NCBI RefSeq assembly: GCF_005239225.2
Contig: NC_133299.1
Location: forward strand, 1,430,967 to 1,494,966
DNA length: 64,000 bases
Reading direction: 5' to 3'
Source of the DNA: Populus alba
Lineage: Eukaryota > Streptophyta > Magnoliopsida > Malpighiales > Salicaceae
The position numbers were made by a program, and so were the translations under genes. Positions 9,804-25,918 of this stretch are shown one piece after another; position 1 is the stretch's first letter; each line of letters begins with the position of its first letter. The notes beneath the pieces were generated by a model, which had not been told where the DNA came from, did no database searches, and worked only from the letters and a program-made list of their open reading frames with translations.

Positions 9804-11245
9804 ACAAAATGTACTTTCACTTTGCATCATCTGGGAATCGACAGTTCCTTTACCATGTTTGTTTGTGTATTGTAATTTCTCTCTGTTGAACTATATATTT
9901 TCCTTCTTTAATTAATGTCTTTGTCCGGGTCGGAATATAAAATAATAACAACAATTAAAAAAACAATAACAGACCTTGACTATTGTACCTAAGATTTTTG
10001 AAAAACGGAAAAAGCTGAAAAAGTGTTGCCCTGGGCAAACTTAGAATCTAAATATATAGACTTTTTAGTCACTGTGGGGACATGGGGTAGTTTTTGTTAC
10101 CGACTTGTTTTAGAATTGACCAAAACTAGTAGATTATATTAATTTTAAATCTGAGATAAGTGAGTTATGTCGGTATAATTTTTTATATGAAATTTATATT
10201 TGTTTTTTTTAATTTTTTTTTATAATTTTTTTACTAGTCAGTTGGTTTATTTTTGGACTAACCAAATCAACCAGATCACATTAGAAAAACTCTTATTAGG
10301 TAGTGAGTTTTTTTTTTTTTTTGTCAATTTTATTTTTTATTTTTTTTAATTTCATCATTGTACTTTTTTTGTTAGTTAACCAGGATGTTTTTAGACCTGT
10401 CAAATCGATTGGATCAATTCTTACATGGTTTAATTTTAAATTTAAGTTAAATAAAGAGTTAGATCAAAAGATTTCAAGGTTGCTTCATTGAGCCAAATTT
10501 AATAATAATATCATATTGTTCTTTTTACCATGTATATTTTTTTATTAAGTTAAAAAAAATATTGCTCTAATACATAAAGAATGAGACTTGAAACTAGTAT
10601 AAAGTGATATGAAAAATAAGATGAAAGAGACAAGAAAAAAACAAGTAAAAAAGCTTTGATGGATGAAGGATGATCTTATTTATCATTCAATCGGAATAAA
10701 TAATATTTCATCATTAAGTTTGCAATTCAATCAACGTTTATGCTTTTCACTTTCAAGAGATTTCAATTCAAAGTTTTTTTAAAGTAATATTGAAATGTAT
10801 TCATTGTATAAATAAAAAAATTAACAATATATATAAATTTTATATCGAAGTTCATTTCTTTTTTAATAATATTGAAATGTATCCAATCTATGAAGAAAGG
10901 GAAAACAACAAGAAACTATAAATATTTACAAATTTTGAAAATGCTACAATAAAGCTACATCAAGAATCCACCTGCTTAGCTTAAGATTTTATTCATCAAA
11001 TGCATCTCAACCACATTTATGTTTGAATCAAAACTCATAATATTTTTAAAATTTTGATTGCCTTTATAGAATGACAAGTTTCTAAATTCAGTTTTAATTA
11101 ATAAAAAAAATTAACATTAATACCATGTTAAAAAAAGAAATAAAATGCTATAGAAATTATATAAATGTTGGTTTAAGATTTTTTAATGGGTATAGATCTA
11201 TCATTATTTATATTTCCAAACAATACAAATAACTATGCTTGTTGA
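9804..11245. other. AT-rich intergenic region after UGT71 copy 2
   Basis: No gene was seen. Bases 9804-9950 are the probable 3' UTR of the UGT. Bases 10080-10480 hold phrases such as gaccaaaactagtag, ttggactaaccaaatcaacc and gacctgtcaaatcgattgga, which look like a decayed repeat also hinted at near 14900 and 26770-26880. The rest is AT-rich spacer. Confidence 0.5.
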
Positions 11246-11609
11246 TTGGTTTCCAAACATGGACTAGAATTTGCTAGTCCAAGTCAACAGCTACCCTCGT
11301 GTACACACCAAGATCAAGTTAAGCCCATTTTGATTAGGACAGCCTCAAACAACAGCATTTTCACGTATAGCAGTGTCTGCCTGTTAAGTTCCAAGTTTAT
11401 GATCTCCATGAAAGTTTCAGCTGAAACAAAGCTCCCTTGATAAAAGAGTCATAGAATTACAAAAACATGCAAGTTTAGACGCAAATTCAAGCGAAAAAGT
11501 TTACTGGCCACAACCATTATACAGAACTTTACAGAAGCACCCAAAACAAGTAATCATCCAGGCAGATTTCTGATCGAACCTATTACCTGTAAAACATGGA
11601 AAAGGCAAT
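11246..11609 (-). other. Probable 3' UTR and downstream flank of the CCT gene
   Basis: This stretch is less AT-rich than the neighbouring spacer and directly follows the CCT stop codon on the minus strand. No other coding signal was seen. The 3' end of the transcript cannot be fixed from sequence alone. Confidence 0.4.
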
Positions 11610-14596
<2,987 letters not shown>

Positions 14597-16621
14597 TCGA
14601 ATTGTTAACACTGTCTCTGTTTTTATTTATTTATGGAGCTTCAATAATCCTTTTTTTGCGTGTTTAGATGAAAATACGGTTCTTATCCTTCCTTTCTTTT
14701 TAATTTTAATAGGCCAAAAGGAAAATAAAAAATGATAGTACTCCTTAATTTTAATTTACTTAATTTACATATTAGTAATAATTAAATATTAAGATATAAT
14801 TATTAAACATAATCTGATTTAGATCATTAATTTGGATTAATTAAAAATATTAAAATATATTGTTTTCATTTTTAAAAAAATTAATGAGTTTTTTTATATT
14901 GAATGAATTAAGAGTTACCGAGTTAATCAAATAAATTTCATATTGATTTTTTTCAGATGCAGTCTAGAAAACATATTAATCAAATCTTAAGTTAATTAGG
15001 CGAGCTGAATAAGATTTAATAACATTGTTTTCATATAAAAATTATTAATCTGTATTAATTAGATTTTTAATTGATGAACATGAAAAGTGGAAAGCTATGT
15101 CGATTGATAAAGACAACTGTTTTTGTGGAGTCACGTGATGCTAGCAGATTTTAAAATTAGTTGTCATTAATTTTATATGATATCAGTCGGTTGGGAATTT
15201 CAATATTCATAGTGATAAAGAAATTATATATTATTACATGGAGTAATTCTAAATAGTTATTAATTTAATGTGTTTGATATAGTTGTATTTTTTGTTTGAA
15301 AATATATTAAAATAATTATTTTTATATAATTTTTTATTTTTTATATTAATATATTAAACTATTAAAAAATATATACAGTTACAAACATAAACGACATCAT
15401 AATTTTAAAAAAATTTGTAATAAAAATAATTTTTTGTGAATAAATTATTCATAAAGTAGCTGATTTTCTCAAAATCGATCAAGAATGAACTTCTTCTCAA
15501 CATTTAAAAGCAAATTTATTAATTAGATTCAACTCTAATTCATAATTTTCTACGAAAAGGTACAATTTTATACACACACACACGTCCAATGAAAAAAAAA
15601 AAAAAAACTATTTTTGACAGGAATTTGAAGGTACTGTTATCGTTAAAATAAAAAATAAAAAAGAGAAATTATTTATTTCGATCTTTAATTAGATTCAAAT
15701 TCGATACATGATATTGCATCAATTCTCAAGTGGTCTTATTAATTAATGTAATAAGTGAACTTATAAATACAATAACATTACAACAACTTCCTTACACCTT
15801 AAAAAAAAAAAAGTTTCTACAATAATAACATGTTCACTCTACAAAGTTTATAAAAAAATAGCCTAATAAATATTTGTTATTATGCTACAATTTGTTTTTT
15901 ATTTGAAAAAATATCATATTAATTTTTTAAATATTTTTTTTAATAATATTAATATTAAAAAAAATATTTTTATATATTTTTTAAAAATATCTTATACCAC
16001 ACATGCATATGATATAGGATGGTGTACGAAACTATTACAAGAATAATCTAGTTTGAAAATAAAATTAAAAAATCAAAGCAAATGTTAGAAAGTGCTTGTT
16101 TACGCGGTAACTTTAGCTTTTATACCAAACGCCCACTAAAGCAAACTGTACCGATAACATATTTTGGTAATATTAAAACTTAATTTATTGTTTGTGTGGA
16201 ACCCATATAATTTATGTTGGAACTACTGGTTTATCAAAAGCAGCTGAGAGCTTCTTCTTTTTTTGTCGTGTCTGTATTAATTCACTCAGCACTATTCACT
16301 CAAGAAGTAAACAATATCTACATTGTGTATTATTTTACTCGGCAAGTAAAACATATAAGTTTAGTGTGCAAATTAAATTTCTCAAGTTAATGGAGAATTG
16401 AAAAAGGATATAATAAAAAGGTAAATTGGTGCAATTATAGGTAAAGAAAAGGACTGATTTGAAACATAATCAATAGTAGAGGGCATGTTTATGGTTTGCC
16501 AAAGAAAATATATATTTCGATGACCAAGTATATAAATGTGAGCAACATTTATGGAACAAAAACATGCGTTTCAATTCAATTTCACAGCTAATATATAGCA
16601 AATTAAACTATGAAATTCTTT
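14597..16621. other. AT-rich spacer between CCT and HIPP genes
   Basis: No gene is supported. The CCT 5' leader and promoter lie in the first few hundred bases. Two MITE-like copies are seen at about 15275-15395 (centre tattaatatattaaactatt) and 15880-16010. The region 14740-15000 resembles other decayed repeat fragments. Short ORFs near 16200-16400 have no recognisable content. Confidence 0.5.
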
Positions 16622-18149
16622 TTACATTATTGAACATGAAAAAACATTTTCATCACTGAATATTGGACAGGGATAAACATATTCTTGGGAATTTTGAGGA
16701 GGATAATGAAACATATTCTTATTATTATTGTTGTTGTTGCTGCTGTTATTGTTATTTTTATCCTTCGGTGCTGCCTGGTTTTGTTGCTTTAGTATCTCAA
16801 CATGAATCCCCAGCTTTTCCATAATTTTCTGGGCAAGTTTTGGTGGATCGAAAGCTCCCCTAACAGTCACTTGTGAATTCTTCATATCTGGCTCCACACT
16901 TGAAACTCCTGACATAAAAATATCATATACAAGATTATTATACAAAGAAAGAAAAGAAAAAAATAAGAACTTTTTTTATCATCTACAGAAATGACTGATT
17001 TTTCTGTCCACATCCATGTAAAATTCAGAATAGAAACAGTGATTGGGAGTTTATAAGTTTTAATCTTTTTTATATCCTCTAATTAATCACTTTCAACTGT
17101 TGAATAATCCAAAGTAAATTAATAGATAAATGGTTATGTATAATTTATTTATTTTTGTTTTAAAATCCAGATGACATGCTTGGATCAATTTTCACATGCC
17201 GAGGTTTCTTGTATATTTGGAAGAGAAGAAATCGAGAGAAAAGATTAACCATAGCTTAAGATTCAATTGGCTCCTCAACAATTTAATAAATACGTTTCTA
17301 TTTTATTAAATAATCATGGAGGAATCAAAGAACTAGCAAAGAAGATCATCTTTACTGAAAATAAATACGGTAGATTGAAAGTATACTTACCTTCCATTCT
17401 CAGTACTTTTTTCTTGACGCCATTAGCACAACCTTCACAATGCATATTCATTTTCAGCACCACTATCTTTACTTGAGGCTACACGATCCATATATCCAAG
17501 TCAATAACAAGTCGAAAATATAAAATTATTAAATATTAAATTCAGTATAAATTATTATATGCGTGCGTGCTGCATCTTACCACTTGTTTTTTTTCTGGTT
17601 CTTTTTTATCTTGAGCACTTGGTTTTAGTTTTGGAGATATGAGTTCAACATTTCTACTGTATTTTCCTTGAAGTCTCTCCAAAACTTTCGATGGATCAGC
17701 CTTCGGTCCCTTCACCATTACCTTGTTCTGTTTGCTATCCATCTTAACTTCTTCCACACCTGACCATTAAAGCTTTGCCCACCGAGTCAAAATGGAGCGA
17801 CGGAGATGAAAAGAAACACACAGAGTTGTAAGATTTTAACCAGTTACCTTCAAATCCTTTCAGGATATATAAGATTTTATCAGCACATCCTTGGCAATGC
17901 ATGTAAGCTTTCAACACAATTTCTTTTCCCTTGTTTTCTACTTTGTTTTCTTCTTTGTGCTCCTCATGTGGCGTCACGACTGCCTCTCCATTCCTTTCCT
18001 GGCAGCCAGCTCCATTTTGTGCTGCATTACCATCTTTTTTTCCCTAAAAGGTAAAAACAATATTCCATATATTCAAAACATGAAAAACTATTATCTGATG
18101 AACAAATTAACACAAAGAAGAGGAAGAGGGTACTCAATACCTTTCCCAT
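16622..18149 (-). CDS. HIPP: Heavy-metal-associated isoprenylated plant protein, two HMA domains
   Basis: Proposed exons are 18141-18149, 17848-18043, 17581-17759, 17391-17478 and 16622-16908, giving 252 residues. Two HMA domains carry the metal-binding core MHCQGC (51-56) and MHCEGC (140-145). They are joined by a Lys/Glu-rich linker and followed by an Asn-rich low-complexity stretch. The protein ends in CSIM (249-252), a CaaX box; a final Met favours farnesylation. Together these define the HIPP family, which binds soft metals such as Cu, Zn or Cd and takes part in metal handling and stress or pathogen responses at membranes or nucleus. The first coding exon is only nine bases (MGK), so the start is the least certain part. 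All junction phases agree. The partner metal cannot be told. Confidence 0.88.
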
Positions 18150-19196
18150 TGCTTAGTGATTATCTCTTGCAGGTCAAAAACACTGATGGTGGGAGATGGC
18201 AATGACTACAAATTGAATATAAACCCTATCCTTCCAAGTTTTTCTTTCTTTATCTTATAGGTTAGAAGGGCAGGATTCCATGTGTGTGTGTTTGTGTGTA
18301 TACGTATACGTATATCCTAAATTACGATAATTAGTTGCATACGTTACAATACTATGAATTACTTAAACAAGTGGAGCAAAAAGCTCTTCAATGATTTGTG
18401 AAAGAGGATATTGCTTATTTTAGAAACATCTTATACTTTTTTGTATACTACTTAAAAAGTAATGACCATTTTTGAAAAAAAATTAACCACCACGTACCTT
18501 TGGACTTCCATAACCTATTTCTAATTAATATGGCTAATAATTAATTTAGGCTGTTGTCATAGATTACAAGTGACATATTGTAAATTTGATATATAAGATG
18601 ATAAATATTTGCTATAAAATATTTAATTATGAGAAATCATATTCAAGATTGTTCATTAAATAATTGATTTCCTTTCAGTGGTAATTAATTAAATAATTGA
18701 TTTTATCTTTTAATGTTTTCCATAACAGTTAATCCTCTTTTTTTTTTTTTTTTTTTTTTATCATCTACAACTAATTATTATCTGTTTGTCTTCATAAACT
18801 GCAAATAAACGGCAAATTAAATGTATTGCTACTTTAAGAGTTCGAGCTTTATTGAGCAATTAAAAAAATTAATGTTTTTAATTAATCCTACGAGTAAGTG
18901 GAGTTGTGGAAGGACCCCCAGAGGATCATCCATTTCCAATTAAAACATCTACAGGATAAGTTATAGTTAAGAGGGTTAAGTGTTAATCATCTTGTTGTCT
19001 GGCCTTCAAGTTTGAAAAACAAAAATATTAAATCAGGTAATTATAAGAAATTTGACTGAATAATCAACTATAAGTGTTTTATTCATTAAAAAATATACGT
19101 GTTTACATATTGTATGAATATCTTTCTTCAAAATAATAATCGTTGATATGAACTGAAAACTGGACAACTGAAGAGATAAATATATATATTTTATAT
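18150..19196. other. Spacer between HIPP and pectinesterase genes
   Basis: It holds the HIPP 5' region. A short tg/ta microsatellite occurs at 18279-18312, with tacgtatacgtata inside, and a run of 22 T at 18738-18759. No gene was seen. Confidence 0.5.
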
Positions 19197-21594
19197 TTAA
19201 GAATTAATAAATGATTGTAACCATTGATCTCCATCAATAAATGACACGTTGAGGAAAGGAGAAGCTTGTGTATCATTAAGTTTTTGAACATAAGGTGCCC
19301 TCATAGTCATATTGGCTCCAGCACCAAAACAATTGTATTCTCCATAGAAAACAGTCCTGCAAAATATGTTATGATATGTATTAATTACCAATTATCAAGT
19401 AATCAAGTTAATTAATTACTTTAATAATGTGAGAAATCTGAGTAAATATGGATTCTATGGTTCGTACTGGTCTCTGGTGGGATCATTGAAGTCATTCCAG
19501 CCCTCAGGCGCAACGATATCAGTCATGCTAGTGTATGAAAAGATGACAGAGGAATATGGCCTCCAAGCTCTACCTAGCCATATTCTTCCTGTACCTCCTA
19601 AGGTGCAATTTACAAAGGCAAAACCTGTGTTTTCATCCTTGGAATTTCTACCGTGTGCTGTTACTGCTCCATTTATGCCTCTTGCTCCTGGAGCTACTGG
19701 GTTAGCCATAGAAATCAACTGGCAATTCTGTAGAAAATGTCCAGTATTGAGAGCTTAGAGATTGTGTTAAATGCAGTATAATCTGATATTTATGAAATAT
19801 TTTTATTCGGTACCGACTTAAATTTGAAGTTTAAATAATATGTCATCTCGATTAAATAATATTTTTGTTCTGTTCCAACTTAAATTTGAAGTTTAAACAA
19901 TATATCGATTAATTAATAAATTTTCATATTCCCATGATAGTAATTTATAGAGGTTTAATGGTAAAATAATAATAAAACCATGCCTCCAATGGTTTGGTGC
20001 TCCCTGTCTCAAATCAGTACTAATTCTTTTATTTTTTCTATAGTTTTTAGTTAATATATGACAGAACAATCTCTTAATACATGGGGGATGAGCTTGCCAA
20101 TTCATGCCTGATACATAAGGAATTTTCCATACACAAGACTATAATAATCAAGCTGCATATTTCTTGGACTCTTTGTCAAGCGGAGTCATGTTTTGCCATG
20201 ATTTCATTGCAAGACCACCCGGCCCTCTCAAAAATGTCATGTTACTTGGCCATGGAGCAAATGTCCTTTGACATGGCCTTAATTAGTACTTGGGATCATA
20301 ATTAATAGAGTTCCTTGCTTGCACCCTTTATCATTCCTTGACTTTGAGCATGGTGATTAATCTCTCATAATTATAGCAGGTGGTGTAATTTTTCAACTTA
20401 GTTTCATAGCATGCATGCATAAGAATTTATAATAGTAATTAAAATGAAGAATTAGATAGCAGGAAGGCTTGCTTCAGATAAAAATTAAGTCACCTCGTAG
20501 AGTGACCTTGCATTGCCAAAGATGAAATCAATAGAGCCTTGGATATAACAATCCTTAAAGTAATGGCGACCTCTATCATCATGAAGGGTGTCTTGTGCTC
20601 CAAAGAATCCACAGCCCAGAAAGAAAGCTTGGTCTCCAGAGATTCTAATCGCCACTGCTTGGGCTCCAACATCACCGGGGCTCGGAATCGGAGCAACATT
20701 CTAGCACGAAAAAGGAAAAATGTTACTACTTGTCTTCTCACGACACGATGTGGTTTAATGCTGTTGAGCTAACATATCTTACCATGAAACTTATGTTCTT
20801 AGCAATGAAGCTGTTCGAGAAAACTTGAACAGAACCGCTATAAAATGTCCCATTAGAAGATTTTGCAGTGTCATTCCATACAATAGCAGTTGATGTATAG
20901 CCTTGTCCTTGAAATGTAATGTTCTGTTTGTACTTTAGAACGGTGACTTTCTCGCTAAAACAGGCCAACAAAATCATAGTGATAAAGTTTAGTAACTTCA
21001 AAGAGAAAAACAGGAAAGCAAACCCGTTGTTCTGCTTATAATCCACAACAACGTATTTTCTCTTGAATTCTCTTACACCATCCTTCGATCAGATCGAAAA
21101 GATGAATTTAGACTCGATGCGAGTAAGTTGGTCCCCGAATACCACATGACTATATATCAACTACTTAAAATAAAATAAAATAAAGAACTAACTTACTAGT
21201 AAATGCCAGAATTGATCCAAATTATGGTTCGTTTCTGACTAAAATTCATGACCGAATCAACAGCTGATTGAACTGTTGTGAAATTACAGCATCCGTTTCG
21301 ATCGACACAAATGGTTGAGGTTGTGTTAGTGTCTGGAGGGGGGAAGTCAGGAGGGAAATCTTCACAAATGTTGACTATTTTCCCATCACTATGGTGTTTA
21401 TTATGGTGGTGGTGGTGACGGCGACCTTCAATGCTATATGGAACGAAAGTTGCAATAAAAGGCGATGAAAAAGTGGCCAAACCAAGTTCAATGAGCTGGT
21501 GCAACAGAGAAAGGTTTGGACTGATAAGAACAGTCGATGCCATGATTGCCAAAAGCGCAACCAGGAGAGTGAAAGAAATGTTTCTAAGGCTCAT
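19197..21594 (-). CDS. Pectin methylesterase without PRO region (5 exons)
   Basis: It removes methyl groups from cell-wall homogalacturonan. Proposed exons are 21197-21594, 20783-20954, 20494-20700, 19468-19727 and 19197-19356, giving 398 residues. A hydrophobic segment at residues 7-27 is a signal peptide or anchor. It is followed by a His-rich stretch (HHHHHNKHH) and then the catalytic domain from about residue 95. The expected active-site residues are present: Q204, Q226 and D227 (GAQDTL), D248 (DFIFGNA) and R312 (LGRAW). There is no PMEI-type inhibitory domain, so this is a group-2 enzyme. Exon joins restore GIYYEKV and RDQTVFYGEY. It is secreted to the apoplast. Nothing is broken, and it is probably functional. 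Confidence 0.93.
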
Positions 21595-22869
21595 TTTTTT
21601 TCTTTATTCGGAAGAGGAAATGGGCGAAGAGGATTGGTTGATAATATTTTTTGCAATAGTTAGTACTATATAAATATGTATGCACTTGAAGTGAAAGAAT
21701 TGATAACATGTCTTGCAAATCACCCTGTCTCTTGTCGATTCTTAGGACAATTTCCAAGCTATCCAAAACTTCTTGTGGATGAGGCTTGAATTATGGAACA
21801 GGAAAAGCAAGCTCCTCGGTGCCCGTTTATCTATACGGTTTGTTGCATTTTTCAAGCAAAAAAAAACCCATTATTTTATGCCTTTTTATTTCAAATGCAG
21901 TTTTGCACGCTTACTTCATGTTTGAAATTGTGATTAAATGTTTTTCTTTAAGTATTTTTATTTGAGAAAATATTAAAATAATATATATATTTTTATTTTT
22001 AACATAGCATATCAAAATAATTAAAAAATATTAAAAATAATAATAATTTAAAACCAATAATTGGACCGTATTTATCTATCAGAAGCATCAATATAGGACT
22101 AAATGAATGGCATTGGTGAAGAATTGATGGCTTCATCTTTGAAAAATAAATGGATCATCAAACCTTGTCCTTGTCCTCAGAATATTTATGGAATCACACT
22201 ATTATTAAAAATAATAATAATAAACAAAAATAAAAATAAACAATAAGTTAATCTAAATGATCTGAATCATTTATTTTTTTAATTTAATCATAAATATAAA
22301 TTTAATTTTAATATATAAAGTTAATCCTTTAATATGTACTCGAGGATATGTAAAAATTTTGCACTTAAATTTTGAAGTAAAATGGGACATAAATATTTTT
22401 ATTTTTAATGAAAAAATAGACATAAATTTTAGTTAAGCTACAAAGCTTATTATTTATTATCTATAGGATTTAAGTTGAGAGAAAAAAAAAATGGTGTGAT
22501 GGACCAAAGCATAAAGCCCAACTCTCAAACCATTGAGCTAAAGCTCAGTCCTAAAATCCTCACACCTTGAAGCCGGGCTAATCCATAGTGCTCACCTTAC
22601 ATCCTCCCAAATGGCAGCTCTTGGCATCTCCCACTGAAGTTGCCTTTGTCTTAACACCAAACCAAAACCAAGACAAAAACACTAACTTCTTCTGGGTTCA
22701 ATGCCAACATTTCATGTCCAAAAGGAACAACAAGAATTAGATCAAAGTTTGAAACTTTCTCGTTTTAACAGCAAGATTTGCGTCGAAGTTTGAAACTTTT
22801 CAGGTAAGAATTGTTACTGGTATGCAAATTTTGCCTCTTCTTGTTATTGGGTTCCGTTGAATATTAGTA
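21595..22869. other. Spacer between pectinesterase and PPR pseudogene
   Basis: The first few hundred bases hold the pectinesterase promoter. A MITE-like copy is at about 21915-22060 (aacatagcatatcaaaataa in the centre). From 22490 the DNA becomes less AT-rich and leads into the PPR remnant, probably its former 5' UTR. No other gene was seen. Confidence 0.5.
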
Positions 22870-24228
22870 ATGGTTAGTAGATCATCTACTAGATTCTTGG
22901 ATATTTGTATAGCATCTATTTGCAAAGCCAAGCATTTAAAAAGAGCAGAAACTGTGATTATTGATGGTACAATACTGGGTGTTTTGCCTGATGTTGTTCC
23001 TTAAGATACACTGATTAATGCTTGCTCTCGTTTTGTTAGTTTTGAGGCTGCTTATTCAGTTCTTGATAGAATGAAAGAAGCTTGTATAAACCCTGATGTT
23101 TTTACTTGTAATTCTTTGATTGCTGGTGCTATGAGGCATTGTTTGTTGTCGAAATGTATGGATTTGTTTGAGGAAATGCTTGAGTTGCGGATAAAAGCTG
23201 ATGTTTGGAGCTATAATACTTTGATGCATTGTTTTTTTAAGCTAGGAAAGCCTGATGAAGTGAATCGGGTTTTTACGATGTTATACTTTGTTGTTGATCT
23301 CCTTCTCCAGCTACGTTTAATACTATGCTTAAGGGGCTTTGCAAGAATGGTTTTGTGGAGAATGCACTCGTGTTGTTTAGGAATTTAAAGAGACACGGGT
23401 TTGTTCCTTCATTGGTTACTTCTAATATTCTTATTAACAGGCTGTGTAAAGCTCGGAGATTGAAGACAGCTAGGTGAATATTCAAGGAACTTGGTGCATC
23501 TGGGCTTGTTCCGAATGTTATAGCTATACCACAGTTATGACATGTTGCTTTAGATCTAGGAAATTTGAACAAGGGTTTGAGATTTTTTAGGAGATGATTG
23601 ATAAGGGGGTATACCTTTGATGGTTTTGCATATTGCACAGTTGTTGGTGCTTTGGTCAAGACTTGTAGAATTGAAGAACCAAGTCATTATATGGAGCGGA
23701 TGGTGAACACTGGTATTGGTATTGAGATGACATCTTATAATGCACCGATTAATTTGAACTGCAAAGGTAGTAAGTTGGAAGTGGCATGTGAAATACTTGA
23801 TGAAATGGATAAGGTTTAGAATGTGATGAGTAGACACACACGATTCTGATGAATGGGTTGTGAGAGGAAGGTGATGTTTATGGGGCCATGGAGTATATGA
23901 ATGTAGTGGGTTTCAATTCAACTTGGTTGCTTTAAACACAATGGTTGATGGGTGGTGTAAAGCTGACTGGATTGATTGTGCTTTGAAAATCTTTGATTCA
24001 ATGGATACAAGGGATTCTTTTAGCCACTCCTCCTTGATTCACAATCTTTGCAAGGATGGAAGGTTCCGTTGTGCATCCAAGCTCTTGTTCTCTTGTGTTA
24101 GAAGTGGCATGAGTATACTCCCATCTACTAAGCATGCAGTTTTTGACAGTCTTAGTCGTTCTGGTTGTCAAAGAGAAGCAAAGATACTTGAATCAGAAAT
24201 TAAACTGGCTCTTTCAGCATTCGTTTAG
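22870..24228 (+). pseudogene. Pentatricopeptide-repeat (PPR) protein pseudogene
   Basis: PPR-type helices are readable across 1.36 kb but in at least two frames. Frame A (from 22870) reads MVSRSSTRFLDI and then meets TAA at 23002-23004, continues through PDVFTCNSLIAGA and DVWSYNTLMHCFFKLGKPDE, then shifts near 23280. A second frame carries TFNTMLKGLCKNG and NILINRLCKA, then TGA at 23475-23477. Later parts (GYTFDGFAYCTVVGALVK, 23610; TMVDGWCKADWIDCALKIFD, 23940) are again split. With at least two stops and two frameshifts it cannot make a full protein. Repeats of about 35 residues are of the P class, whose members bind RNA in organelles. The decay is moderate, so inactivation looks fairly recent. 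Confidence 0.88.
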
Positions 24229-25918
24229 GTGCACTGTGGAGGTGGAATGTTTTTCTGGCACTTATTTAATTTGTTAGTCATTTACAATGCAAAGCCCATT
24301 TTGTTGAAATAGAACTGCAAACATTGACAGTTACGTTTAGAGCTCCCAAAGTGCTTCTTGTGCTAATAAGACATACTGTACAAAATACAAATTGGTCTTA
24401 TGAACCAGGGTAAATTGGAAACTGAATTTCATTAATATCATTCGAGCATCATCATTGTAACATTGTTCTTGACGAGAACACGTTTGGCCAAATCTACTCT
24501 TGCTGAAGAAAGGACAGTTACCAACCATGCCAATATTGGTGGATGAAGGAAGAACAGACACATGACAGTTTTTATTGTTGGTGGTCTCACAGGTGAAACT
24601 GTTTTATATATCAATGATGGTCTTGTTGGACTACTTTTGAGTTCAAATTTAATGATAAACTTGATTGTACACTACTGTTTCACTGTCAAAGCACTTTTTT
24701 TTTTTTTTGGATCAGCAAGTTGAAAAACTTGTTTATGGTTTTGTGGTTATGTCGTTGCATTGTTTTCATTGCTGATTTGTTGGGGACTAGTGTAAAGAAA
24801 CTGTAGCTTTTCAACTGCTGCAAAGTGAGGATTATTTTCATGTTAACTAATGAACTTTCCTTGCTGAAAATATTAGGTTCATCTTTCACCTTAATTTAAG
24901 ATTTTCCTTGGAATTTTTGCTATCTTTTCCCAAATACATGAAAAGTTGATTGTGATCCATCATAGTTTCCAAGTTACACAACTCATGTTGTCAGACCTCT
25001 GAACAGCTGAGCTTCACTGGTCGATGCTGCTGATAGAAACATGCCAACACTCTGTATATTTCCTTCATCCATCCCTCCTTTAATGCAACAGGTCGGCAAG
25101 GTGGAACGCATTTCTTGTGCTCTGTTTGTATCGAGCCATCCTGTTTCAGACACCACTGAAGTCTCCCTCAATCCAGTATGTGGCCGCAGCAATAACCTTC
25201 TTAATTACTAATCATTTTTCTGGCAAATCACTTCGATCGGTAATGCAGATAAAGCCAGGAGATTTTCACCGCGCTAAAATTCTTTTGTAGCATAGTAATT
25301 TCACCCCATTCTAAACTTCACATCACATTTATCAACTTTTCAAGGAGTTTAATTCAACGTAGGTTGAGCAATACTTTGTCCTCAATACAACAAAACATTC
25401 TTCATTGTTTTTTGTTGCCTTTTGTTCTCTAACTACAGTTCATGTACATTTCTAGGGCATCCACCAGTGCGATGATTGATGGAACAGCTTTCCATAATCT
25501 GTGCCACTGGAGCTGTAACATCCCGCAAGTCTTGCAAGCTACTACTTGAGTGTTTTCTACAAGAGATTATTACTAGGAAATTAGAGGTGGTCAGTGTGCA
25601 TCAAATCAATCATAGTATAGGGATTCACCATAACAGTCAGTAATTATACAAGGACTCACTATAATTGACCAGTTAAACAGCTCTGTTCTGCATGAACTTG
25701 GAGCACTGTGGGCAAAGGTTGTTAGCATGTGACCTGAGGATTAGTTGGGTCAAATGTTTGATACCTTCCTTGTCATAAATACAAAATATTTAAGTGATTA
25801 AATCTTCAAGGAGCTCTGAAATAGCATGACACAAGACTTTGCTAGTGTTTTCTTAACCCACCTTGAAAAAACAGAAGAGACAAACATCCAATCCCTCTGT
25901 TGCTTTAATCTAATTCAA
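24229..25918. other. Non-coding region 3' of the PPR pseudogene
   Basis: This stretch has a more even base composition than most spacers here, but no ORF with recognisable content on either strand. The first few hundred bases may be the former PPR 3' UTR. A long non-coding transcript is possible but cannot be shown from sequence. Confidence 0.4.

Noticed and set aside
24337..25192. Small ORFs downstream of the PPR pseudogene as new genes
   Set aside because: They have no recognisable domain, splice logic or start context, and fit former UTR or spacer.
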